From assembly GCA_018334695.1 (NCBI GenBank), contig JAGXLO010000016.1, positions 1-36,200 of the forward strand: a stretch of DNA of 36,200 nt, written 5' to 3'. The notes beneath the pieces were generated by a model that was not told the DNA's origin, ran no database searches, and was given only the letters and a program-made list of their open reading frames with translations. The DNA comes from Candidatus Cloacimonadota bacterium (GTDB lineage Bacteria; Cloacimonadota; Cloacimonadia; JGIOTU-2). The translations under genes were made by a program, and so were the position numbers. Shown here piece by piece: positions 1 to 6,961 of this stretch. The stretch's first letter is position 1, and each line of letters opens with the position of its first letter.

Positions 1-41
1 CGAACAAAAACGAACAAGAGAATTTAAATTACCAAAAATAC

Positions 42-126
42 ATTCCCCGAAGGGGATAAATAAATTAGCATAGGGTTCTCTACCCTATGTTCATAGTTTA
101 AAATAAATTCATTCGCTGAAAGCGAT
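42..126. repeat. Cluster of three short palindromes (REP-like)
   Basis: Three perfect hairpins lie close together. The first is TCCCC-GAA-GGGGA at 44-56. The second is CATAGGGT-TCTCT-ACCCTATG at 69-89. The third is TCGCT-GAA-AGCGA at 113-125. Two share a GAA loop, the same centre seen in the intergenic repeats at 2477-2543 and 18675-18740. No T-run follows any of them, so they do not look like terminators. No coding frame crosses the cluster. Best read as REP/BIME-like intergenic repeat units; their function is unknown. Confidence 0.6.
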
Positions 127-141
127 ACATAAAGTAGTTGA

Positions 142-301
142 AATCTAAGGCAAAAAGCTTCAAAATTATACATCTGGAGTAGCCGACTTAGGCGGCTGTA
201 CATTCCAATCTAATAAATTAATACTGCAAGGAGGACTCACCGACTCCAAAATCACTTTTCTGAGCTGCCATGAACTACTCCGTGACGTTTTTGCCCTGAT
301 T
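142..301. other. Strongly self-complementary element: ncRNA or MITE-like candidate
   Basis: The ends are imperfect inverted repeats. GGCAAAAA (149-156) pairs with TTTTTGCC (288-295), flanked by AATC (142-145) and GATT (298-301). Nested inside, GGAGTAG (176-182) pairs with CTACTCC (275-281). Inner hairpins are AGCCG/CGGCT (181-185/193-197) and GGAG/CTCC (230-233/244-247). AGTAGTT (133-139) could compete for AACTACT (273-279). I recognise no Rfam-type family. It could be a structured RNA from either strand, a small MITE-like element, or a stack of REP units (CCGTGACG at 280-287 also occurs in the hairpin at 18605-18628). Nothing in it looks coding. Confidence 0.45.
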
Positions 302-335
302 CCGATTTTATAAATATTTCATATTTACATTTTTC

Positions 336-364
336 TTGACAAAAACTTATATGTTTTATCAATA
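336..364 (+). promoter_or_regulatory. Putative promoter of the GLUG protein gene
   Basis: A perfect -35 box TTGACA lies at 336-341, in a strongly AT-rich stretch. No convincing -10 TATAAT is found at 17 nt; AT-rich TCAATA occupies that place. The gene starts 125 nt further on. The call rests on the repeated appearance of TTGACA upstream of transcription units in this window. Confidence 0.35.
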
Positions 365-488
365 AAAATATCTCACTATATTCATGCTGGATAGTCGTCA
401 AAATTCTAACTTGAATTCATCTCATATAGTTTTTACCAGAATTAAAAGACTGAAGGAATAATCTTTTTAAAACTTAGGAGAGTAAGTT

Positions 489-2378
489 ATGAAAAAATGT
501 GCATATTTAATATTGATTTTAGTTATTTTAGGAAATATACTTCATGCTGCTGGTACAGAACCACCCAAAACAGGTGGTGTTTATCAAGTATCAACAAAAG
601 ATCACCTGCTCTGGATCTGTACGAATGACACTTCCTGGAGCAGTGATTTCGAACAAACTGCGGATATAGTATTCTCATCTTCCGATTTTGTTGATGGTGG
701 CGATTTTTATAATAGTGGCAACGGGTTTTCTCCTATTGGTAATTCTACAACCTCCTTTACCGGTTTTTATGACGGAAATAATCATAATGTCGAAAATATT
801 GATATTAATAGAAGCTCAGATAGCAACCTTGGTTTCTTTGGTATTACCTCTTCTGCCACTCTACATAATATTAATTTAGTTAATATAGAAGTTGACGGCA
901 ATTCGTCTGTAGGTGGCTTAACAGGTAGTACAGACAATTCAAATATTAACAATTGTTCTACCACTGTTACTATCCTTTGCAATGCTTCTTCCGGAGGATT
1001 AATTGGCTATACAAACAATGATACTATAAGCAATTGCCACAGCACTTGCACTATAACGGCTACAGGCTCCTCCATTGGTGGACTAATAGGTTGGCTGGGA
1101 AATGGAACAATAATTTATAACTGTTACAGTAGTGGTGATGTAAGTAGTTCCTCCAGTTCAGGATGCGTGGGTGGTCTCATAGGTGATTGTTATGCAGATC
1201 TAGAAAGAAGCTACAGTACTTGTAATACATCTGGTGTGGTTGATGTAGGTGGTCTAATTGGATATATTCCCGGTTATGAAGGCATAAACATAAATATAAA
1301 AAATTGTTATAGTAGAGGAAATGTTACCAGATTAAGTGAAGCTGATTCTGATAATTTCGGTGGTTTTGCCGGGTATAATAATGGAAATATTGAAAAATGC
1401 TATTCTACGGGAAATGTTTATTATGAAGATGCTGCTGATCCAGAGAAAAATGGATTCTTGGGGAAAGCAGAAGCACCCACTAAAGCTAGTTATAATGGCA
1501 ACTTCTTTGATAGCACTGCCTCCAACCAGGTTCATGATAATCCCGATTATACAACCTTAACAACTGCCAGTTCAGAAACGACCGCAGAGATGACAAATAC
1601 TTCTACTACAGATAATATTTACCTGATTGCCGGCTGGGATTTTAAGGGTGAAACTGCAAACGGTACAGATGATATATGGAATATAGGCAATGGTCGCAAC
1701 GATGGATATCCTTACTTAAGCTGGCAATTTCCTGAAGATGATCCCACTCTGCCTGTAACCCTTTCTACTTTTACAGCAATCTTCAATAATAACAACTTAA
1801 CCCTTTCCTGGGAGACACAATCAGAAGAGGATAATGTGGGCTGGAATATCTACAGGAATGTGGAAAGCGACTATGCATCAGCGCAATTAGTAACACCTGA
1901 AATAATACCCGGAAATGGTACAACCACAGAACCCAGTTATTATAGTTACTCCGATAATTTTGATTATAGTATAGGACAGACTTATTATTATTGGCTGGAA
2001 AGTATAGATCTGAGTGGTGAAACACATCTATATAATAATATTGCAACTATTACAATACCAGACCCAGATCAGAATCCACAATTTGATGAACCACCAGTTA
2101 TCTATGGACTAAAATCAGCACCAAATCCTATGAGAAATAGTACCAAAATCGAATTTACTCTGGATAAAGATGCTGTCGTCGATATCTCTATATATAATAT
2201 CAAAGGTGAACTGGTAAAAGTTCTACCATCCGTAATTGCAGATTCAGAGGAGCTAAAATCTATCTACTGGAATGGTAAAGACAAAAACGGCAAAAAACTA
2301 AGCTCCGGTATTTATTTCTATCAGCTTAAAGCCCATGACAAAGTCATTGATTCAGAAAAACTTATAATTGCCAAGTAA
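489..2378 (+). CDS. Secreted GLUG-repeat surface protein with C-terminal sorting domain
   Basis: This 629-residue protein starts with a clear Sec signal peptide (Lys-Lys then a hydrophobic stretch, cleavage near residue 20 after LHA). Residues about 139-325 hold repeated GLUG-type units (VGGLTG, GGLIGY, GGLIGW, GGFAGY, each followed by NCYSxGNV-like strands), a repeat found in adhesin-like surface proteins. Residues about 425-535 look like a fibronectin-III/Ig module. The last ~85 residues match the FlgD-like/Por-type sorting domain (APNPMRNSTKIEF, YNIKGELVKVL, SSGIYFYQLKA). It is probably exported to the cell surface and may be adhesive; its ligand is unknown. A good Shine-Dalgarno (TAGGAG) precedes the ATG and a terminator follows, so it is probably monocistronic. 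Confidence 0.85.
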   Translation: MKKCAYLILILVILGNILHAAGTEPPKTGGVYQVSTKDHLLWICTNDTSWSSDFEQTADIVFSSSDFVDGGDFYNSGNGFSPIGNSTTSFTGFYDGNNHNVENIDINRSSDSNLGFFGITSSATLHNINLVNIEVDGNSSVGGLTGSTDNSNINNCSTTVTILCNASSGGLIGYTNNDTISNCHSTCTITATGSSIGGLIGWLGNGTIIYNCYSSGDVSSSSSSGCVGGLIGDCYADLERSYSTCNTSGVVDVGGLIGYIPGYEGININIKNCYSRGNVTRLSEADSDNFGGFAGYNNGNIEKCYSTGNVYYEDAADPEKNGFLGKAEAPTKASYNGNFFDSTASNQVHDNPDYTTLTTASSETTAEMTNTSTTDNIYLIAGWDFKGETANGTDDIWNIGNGRNDGYPYLSWQFPEDDPTLPVTLSTFTAIFNNNNLTLSWETQSEEDNVGWNIYRNVESDYASAQLVTPEIIPGNGTTTEPSYYSYSDNFDYSIGQTYYYWLESIDLSGETHLYNNIATITIPDPDQNPQFDEPPVIYGLKSAPNPMRNSTKIEFTLDKDAVVDISIYNIKGELVKVLPSVIADSEELKSIYWNGKDKNGKKLSSGIYFYQLKAHDKVIDSEKLIIAK

Positions 2379-2401
2379 TTAAATTTAAAATTTATCATAC
2401 C

Positions 2402-2436
2402 AAGTCCGATTTGTTTGGTGCAAGTCGGACTTTTTT
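2402..2436 (+). terminator. Rho-independent terminator after the GLUG protein gene
   Basis: AAGTCCGA (2402-2409) pairs perfectly with TCGGACTT (2425-2432) across a 15-nt loop, and six T residues run through 2436. It lies 24 nt after the stop codon. Confidence 0.85.
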
Positions 2437-2476
2437 AATAGTTACAACAGGCTCTGATCCATAAATAATCAATCTT

Positions 2477-2543
2477 ATTAATCCCATGCTTCAGCTTGGG
2501 GTATTTTAGCGTAATATACGTGTGATATTTCCTTCAGGGACTT
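2477..2543 (+). repeat. Composite palindromic intergenic repeat, copy A
   Basis: This 67-bp block contains two imperfect palindromes centred on TTCA: CCCATGCTTCAGCTTGGGG near its start and TTCCTTCAGGGA at its end. It aligns end to end with the reverse complement of 18675-18740 (66 bp). Both have ATTAA, then GCTTCAGCTTG, then ATTT, then CCTTCAGGGACTT in the same order. Both lie between genes. They look like members of a dispersed REP/BIME-type family. Confidence 0.7.
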
Positions 2544-2597
2544 TCTGCAATCAAACTTGTGACTTCAGTTTTTTCAATTAATACTCATAAATACCTA

Positions 2598-2650
2598 CTT
2601 CCCTAACCTACTAAACCCCTAAACTACTAAACTTCTAAACTACTAAACCC
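2598..2650. repeat. Degenerate 16-bp tandem repeat, about three copies
   Basis: Units at 2598-2613, 2614-2629 and 2630-2645 share the pattern (A/C)(A/T)(C/T)(C/T)CCTAAACTACTA, followed by a partial unit to 2650. The stretch is C/T/A-rich with almost no G on the plus strand. Apart from this tract and copy A of the palindromic repeat, I see nothing in the 465-bp gap 2379-2843 except TTGACA boxes at 2766 and 2793. Confidence 0.65.
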
Positions 2651-2843
2651 AGACCCAAAACATTTCAAATTTCAATCCTTGACTACCAGTTATAAAATAA
2701 ATTATTATTTAATAAAAACCACATTCAGAATTAACAATTTTATCTTACTACAAATAAGAATAAGTTTGACACCCATAACTACATACTTTGAGTTGACATA
2801 TAGAAAAAGATAAATTTAAACTTACAATTATAGGAGTATAAAT

Positions 2844-4187
2844 ATGCGTATAACAAAGAAAGTTTTCCTTGATCTAACAATCTTTATGATAGGATTTGGT
2901 ATATTTGTTGGTCTGATATTCCCCCTATTTTCTTATCTTATTGGAATACCTGCTCAATATGTTTCGAACTATCTTTTTATTAGTGCTTGCATTTTTGCAG
3001 GGATAACCGTAGGAGTAGTAAATATACTTCTGGCGAAAGGAATAGTAGGAAAAAGATTAAATAAACTCTCCACTAGTATGCAATACGTGATTAATGAATT
3101 GCAAAACAAAAAAGAATTCAATATTGAAGAGGGTCTGGACAAATGCACTCTTCCTGTTAATAGTGATGATGCTATCGGTAAAAGTGCATATTCATTTAAT
3201 AAACTTGTAAAATCATTTATATCCACACTTAACAGTGAAACATCTCTTAGAAAATTTACCGAAATATTTACCAACGAACTAGATATCAATAAACTCTCTG
3301 AAAAAGCATTATCACATATTATGGAGTACACCGGGGCTAAAGCGGGGTTAGTTTTAATAAACAAAGGCGGTGAGATAGATATCGCCAGTTCTCATTTGAT
3401 AAAAAACCCGGAGAAGATAAAGGACTTGGAGATCGTTCATAAAAGTTTTTCCAGTAATAAACAGATCCTGTTTGATTTGGAAAAAATTATTCAGATTGAA
3501 GCAGTTTTGATTGATTTTTATCCCAGATCAATCTTGATTGAACCTGTAAGTTATAAAGAAGAAGTGCTTGCTCTTATTGTCCTGGCATCCACGAATAAGT
3601 TTGAAAAAAAACTAATCAACCAGCTCAATGTATATACTCACGGTTTTTCTCTGGGCTTAAATAATGCTATTATACATGAAAAGCTGCAACAACTTGCTGT
3701 GCTGGATCCTTTAACCAGAATATATAACAGACGTTTTGGTATGGAACGTCTGCGTGAAGAGTTTGGCAAATCAATAAGATCTCACAAACCCCTGGCTGTT
3801 ATGATGCTGGATATAGACCACTTCAAAGATATTAACGATACCTATGGACATATTGTGGGAGATCAAGTCCTAAAAAATTTGACCGCTATCTTAAAAAACA
3901 ATATGCGTGATGGTGATATCATAGTAAGATACGGCGGAGAAGAATTTATGGCAATTCTACCCGGTGCTACCAAGGAAGGTGTTAAAAAAGTTGGAGAAAA
4001 AATGAGACGTATTATTGAGGAAAACGCTTTCAAGTATAAAGACCAGGAAATTAAAGTCACGGTTAGCCTGGGTGCTACTTCCTTTCCGGAACATGAAGTT
4101 GAGACTTATAAAGAACTGGTTAAAGAAGCAGATGAGAATCTATACCATGCCAAGGAGACAGGGAGAAATAGAGTCGTTTGTAAATAA
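2844..4187 (+). CDS. Membrane-bound GAF-GGDEF diguanylate cyclase
   Basis: This 447-residue protein probably makes cyclic di-GMP from GTP. Two transmembrane helices (about residues 9-33 and 42-66) anchor it, followed by a HAMP-like linker and a GAF-like sensor region (about 130-265). The C-terminal GGDEF domain begins with the conserved LDPLTRIYNRR segment. It has the metal/GTP region MLDIDHFKDINDTYGH, the signature GGEEF at 364-368, and an inhibitory-site RxxD (RDGD, 355-358) five residues before the signature. The active-site and product-inhibition motifs are intact, so activity with feedback control is expected. The GAF ligand is unknown. A Shine-Dalgarno (AGGAG) precedes the ATG. It appears to be a single-gene unit. 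Confidence 0.9.
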   Translation: MRITKKVFLDLTIFMIGFGIFVGLIFPLFSYLIGIPAQYVSNYLFISACIFAGITVGVVNILLAKGIVGKRLNKLSTSMQYVINELQNKKEFNIEEGLDKCTLPVNSDDAIGKSAYSFNKLVKSFISTLNSETSLRKFTEIFTNELDINKLSEKALSHIMEYTGAKAGLVLINKGGEIDIASSHLIKNPEKIKDLEIVHKSFSSNKQILFDLEKIIQIEAVLIDFYPRSILIEPVSYKEEVLALIVLASTNKFEKKLINQLNVYTHGFSLGLNNAIIHEKLQQLAVLDPLTRIYNRRFGMERLREEFGKSIRSHKPLAVMMLDIDHFKDINDTYGHIVGDQVLKNLTAILKNNMRDGDIIVRYGGEEFMAILPGATKEGVKKVGEKMRRIIEENAFKYKDQEIKVTVSLGATSFPEHEVETYKELVKEADENLYHAKETGRNRVVCK

Positions 4188-4209
4188 ATACAATTAATTT
4201 TCTCTAAGT

Positions 4210-4238
4210 TTGACAAAAAATACGTATAGTTTTAAGTT
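4210..4238 (+). promoter_or_regulatory. Putative promoter of the thiD-methyltransferase/tenA unit
   Basis: TTGACA (4210-4215) is followed after 17 nt by TAAGTT (4233-4238), a weak -10. It lies in the 80-bp gap upstream of the ThiD fusion gene. No TPP-riboswitch-like sequence fits in this short leader. Confidence 0.45.
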
Positions 4239-4267
4239 ACAAACAAAATAAAACCTTAGGAGAAAAG

Positions 4268-5731
4268 ATGGAATATGAAGCATTAGCTCTTACAATTGCT
4301 GGTTCGGATTCCGGAGGCGGAGCAGGGATACAGGCAGATCTGAAAACATTCCAAACCTTCAATGTTTTTGGTATGTCCGTAGTTACTTCTGTTACTTCCC
4401 AAAACACTCAGGACGTACGTTCTATTGAGGATATAGACGCCAAAATCGTAGGCGATCAGATCGATATGATAATGGAAGATATGGGTTGTGACGCCGCCAA
4501 AACGGGAATGGTTTCTAATGAGAAAATCATCGAAACTATTGCCAAAAAAGTGAAAGAACACAATATCAAAAAATTAGTGGTTGATCCAGTTATGGTTTCC
4601 AAAAGTGGGGCTCGTTTATTAAAAAAAGAAGCAGAGAAGGCTATGCTCTTGAAACTAATCCCTACTGCTTACCTTTTAACTCCCAATATTCCGGAAGCAG
4701 TACTCATTACGGGGATCCCCATCAAGAACAAAGATGATGTTAAAATCGCTGCTGAAAAGATTTATGAACTCGGTGCTGCTAATGTTCTTATAAAAGGTGG
4801 ACATTTTGAAGAAGATACTGTTACGGATGTATTGTTTGACGGTGACTCATTTCGCTCATTCTCCGATAAAAGAATTGATTCCCAAAACACGCATGGCACA
4901 GGCTGCACACTTTCATCAGCCATTACAGCTTCTCTGGCAAAGGATTTAACTCTTTACGATTCTATTAAAATTGCGAAGGATTTTATTACCCGCAGCATAG
5001 AGAATGCACCTCATATTGGCAAAGGCTACGGACCTCTGTATCATAAAACCATACCAAAGGACATTTCAGCTTTTGACCGTGAAGCAAAAGACTTCGATTA
5101 CTGGTTTAGTAAAAACGAGAATGTATTCCAAGCAGAGTTTTTGGCTGAAAAAGAATTATTCCCCGAATCAGAAAACTCACTAAGTATTGGAGTAGGTAGT
5201 GGTTTGTTTGCTGCAAAACTCGGGATAAAAAATGGAGTAGAACCTTCCAAAGAGATGGCAAAATTAGCCGAAAAAAGAGGCATAAACGTAGAAATAGGTA
5301 CAGCAGAACAGATTCCCTTTGCCAGCAATAAATTTGATGTGGTACTCTTGTCTACCGTACTTAGCTATGTAACCGATCCACTAAAAGCTCTGCGGGAAGC
5401 ACACAGAGTCCTGAAAAAGGACGGACATATTGTGGTATCCTTCCTGGCAAGAGAAGGCTCCTATACAATGCTTTATGATCTGGCAAGACTTATGGGTAAA
5501 TTCGATATGGAAAGAGCACCCAGTTACCCTTATCCCATAAAATTTATTAAAGGCGCTAGTTGGGTCTCATTTGAACAAACAGACAAATTGATGCACCAAG
5601 TTGGATTCACTGATTTTGAATATGTGCAAACCTTAACAAAACACCCCAAATATACCGATGAAGATGTGGAAAAACCCCAAAAAGGCTATAAAAAGGGAGA
5701 TTACATCGTAATCAAAGCGAGAAAAAAATGA
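4268..5731 (+). CDS. thiD: HMP/HMP-P kinase (ThiD) fused to a SAM-dependent methyltransferase
   Basis: Residues 1 to about 265 are a ribokinase-fold hydroxymethylpyrimidine (phosphate) kinase, which makes HMP-PP for thiamine. Its motifs are [18 protein letters not shown] (11-28), [30 protein letters not shown] and the catalytic anion-hole segment HGTGC. Residues about 280-480 are a class I methyltransferase of the Methyltransf_11 type. It has motif [16 protein letters not shown], an acidic residue after strand 2 (GVEPS), an AEQIPF segment and [13 protein letters not shown]. ThiD alone is usually ~265 residues, so the extra ~220 are a true second domain and not a readthrough. The methyl acceptor is unknown. 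The stop overlaps the tenA start (ATGA), so the two are translationally coupled and probably both serve pyrimidine salvage. Confidence 0.9.
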   Translation: MEYEALALTIAGSDSGGGAGIQADLKTFQTFNVFGMSVVTSVTSQNTQDVRSIEDIDAKIVGDQIDMIMEDMGCDAAKTGMVSNEKIIETIAKKVKEHNIKKLVVDPVMVSKSGARLLKKEAEKAMLLKLIPTAYLLTPNIPEAVLITGIPIKNKDDVKIAAEKIYELGAANVLIKGGHFEEDTVTDVLFDGDSFRSFSDKRIDSQNTHGTGCTLSSAITASLAKDLTLYDSIKIAKDFITRSIENAPHIGKGYGPLYHKTIPKDISAFDREAKDFDYWFSKNENVFQAEFLAEKELFPESENSLSIGVGSGLFAAKLGIKNGVEPSKEMAKLAEKRGINVEIGTAEQIPFASNKFDVVLLSTVLSYVTDPLKALREAHRVLKKDGHIVVSFLAREGSYTMLYDLARLMGKFDMERAPSYPYPIKFIKGASWVSFEQTDKLMHQVGFTDFEYVQTLTKHPKYTDEDVEKPQKGYKKGDYIVIKARKK

Positions 5732-6387
5732 CACTCTCGGCAAGATTAAAAAAAGATGCTTATCCCGTCTGGGAAAAAATATTTCATACCCCTTTTGTGG
5801 TGGAATTATACAAAGGAACTCTCCCCGAAGAAAAATTTAAGTTTTATGTTAAACACGACTACAATTATCTTATCGGTTCCATAAAAAATTTTTCTATCCT
5901 CGCCTCAAAAGCAGATACAGCAGAAAACACACAGCTCCTGACCGAGATCGCCTTTGAGGAAGCCACTACAGAATTCGCCGGTTATAAGGAATATCTAAAA
6001 AAACTCGAAATTCCTCTAAATGAAGTAAAGCAGACTGAGCCAACATTTATTGAAACTTCATACGTAAGCTTTTTACACTCCACTTCTCTTATGAAATCTT
6101 TTGCTGAAGGCATCACAGCAGTACTTCCCTGTTACTGGAGTTACAGCGAAATTGCCAAATTTCATAAAAACAAATTACAAAATAATCCAAATAAGCTATA
6201 TCGTGAATGGGCAAGTTTATATCTTGAGGAAGATTATCTGGAAGTTGTGCGGAAAATTATGAATATTGTGGACCATATTCCATCTGACTTTCATTATCAT
6301 AAATTAAAAAAAATATTCCTACAGGCAAGCAAATACGAATTACTGTTCTGGAAAGCAGCATATAATTTGGAAGAATGGCATGTCTGA
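5728..6387 (+). CDS. tenA: TenA-family aminopyrimidine aminohydrolase
   Basis: TenA hydrolyses aminomethyl-pyrimidines (degraded thiamine) to HMP, which ThiD then phosphorylates. The 219-residue length is normal. Known TenA active-site residues are all in place: Asp44 (VKHDYNYL), Cys135 (LPCYWSY) and a C-terminal Glu at 204 (YELLFW). This is therefore the Cys-type TenA and is probably active. It overlaps the ThiD fusion gene by four bases. No thiE, thiM or thiC is visible in the window, so a salvage role fits better than complete synthesis here. The gene ends in TGA, showing that TGA works as a normal stop in this genome. Confidence 0.92.
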   Translation: MTLSARLKKDAYPVWEKIFHTPFVVELYKGTLPEEKFKFYVKHDYNYLIGSIKNFSILASKADTAENTQLLTEIAFEEATTEFAGYKEYLKKLEIPLNEVKQTEPTFIETSYVSFLHSTSLMKSFAEGITAVLPCYWSYSEIAKFHKNKLQNNPNKLYREWASLYLEEDYLEVVRKIMNIVDHIPSDFHYHKLKKIFLQASKYELLFWKAAYNLEEWHV

Positions 6388-6417
6388 ATTAAACTCAATA
6401 CAATTTGAAAGGAAAAA

Positions 6418-6684
6418 ATGAAAATAATTCTCTATCTTGTAGCAACAGGTATCGGCGGCTTAGCCGGTTGGTTATTTTACAAATATATCGGTTGCAAAGC
6501 GGGCTGAGCAATTTATTCAAATGCTTGGTCAAGCATTATAGTCGGTGCAATTATTGGTTTTTTGTTACTCTCTCCTGTAGTTGATAAATTACTAAAAGAT
6601 AAGAGCACAGAACAAAAGAAAACAGAAATTTTTGAAGACAGTTCTAAGACAGAAGAAGGAAAAATTGATGAGGAAGAAAATTAG
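6418..6684 (+). CDS. Small membrane selenoprotein candidate, DUF6132-like
   Basis: The frame runs 88 codons from ATG 6418 (Shine-Dalgarno AAAGGA) to TAG 6684, with one in-frame TGA at 6505-6507 (codon 30). Residues 5-23 form a Gly-rich transmembrane helix, followed by GCKAG-U-AIYSNAW and a second helix at about 38-54, then a charged tail. This matches the DUF6132 layout, where a GCxSGxC…S-N-P/A segment lies between two helices; the TGA stands at the second Cys, giving C26-x3-U30. Family-like sequence continues after the TGA, so the two halves are one protein. A SECIS-like hairpin follows at 6520-6537. A Cys/Sec redox or metal-binding role is plausible but unproven. It lies 30 bp after tenA. 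Confidence 0.8.
6520..6537 (+). promoter_or_regulatory. Bacterial SECIS-like hairpin of the DUF6132-like gene
   Basis: AATGCTT (6520-6526) pairs perfectly with AAGCATT (6531-6537) around the loop GGTC. The stem starts 12 nt after the TGA and the first loop G is 20 nt after it. In E. coli fdhF the stem starts about 11 nt after UGA and the loop also carries GGUC. This is the position and shape SelB recognises in bacterial mRNAs. Confidence 0.75.
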
Positions 6685-6756
6685 ATATTGTCCTGGAATT
6701 ATTAATTATCAAAATTTTTGTAAAAATATTTTCCATATATTTTATTTCTAAATTAT

Positions 6757-6788
6757 TTGACAAAATAATAGACATTTAATTCGATTTA
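6757..6788 (+). promoter_or_regulatory. Putative promoter upstream of the 35-residue gene
   Basis: TTGACA (6757-6762) is followed after 20 nt by GATTTA (6783-6788). The spacing is long for a standard sigma-70 promoter. A similar TTGACA…GATAAA arrangement occurs at 23193 and 34617. Confidence 0.35.
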
Positions 6789-6816
6789 GTAAGAATAAAT
6801 TTTTCGGGAGGATTAT

Positions 6817-6924
6817 ATGGGCAAATATTTATTTCCAGCCTTTGTTGCATCTCTGGTGTTCATAATTATTCTTATTTTGGGGCTTTTTCATAAAAGAAAA
6901 GAGCAATCAAAACATAATAATTAG
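6817..6924 (+). CDS. 35-residue single-pass membrane protein
   Basis: The frame starts at ATG 6817, seven bases after a strong Shine-Dalgarno (CGGGAGG), and ends at TAG 6924. It encodes a short N-terminus, one hydrophobic helix (about residues 5-23, FPAFVASLVFIIILILGLF) and a basic tail (HKRKEQSKHNN), so the C-terminus is probably cytoplasmic. A TTGACA box lies 54 bases upstream and the next gene starts 37 bases downstream. I do not recognise a family. The good ribosome site and membrane-protein composition support a real gene, but it is short. Confidence 0.6.
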   Translation: MGKYLFPAFVASLVFIIILILGLFHKRKEQSKHNN

Positions 6925-6961
6925 TTTGATAATTTAATTCAGATTTATTCTGAGGAGTCTT

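Noticed and set aside
69-89. Hairpin as a terminator of a gene left of the window
   Set aside because: No T-run follows on either strand, and it sits among other palindromes.
4188-4267. TPP riboswitch upstream of the thiD fusion
   Set aside because: Only 80 bp of AT-rich sequence with no CTGAGA or ACCTGA-type motifs.
6505-6507. Genome-wide reassignment of TGA (as Trp or Gly) or pseudogenes by nonsense mutation
   Set aside because: Other genes here (the ThiD fusion, tenA, the PorV-like gene) end normally at TGA, and only two genes have an in-frame TGA, each at a redox-Cys position followed by a SECIS-like hairpin and intact sequence.
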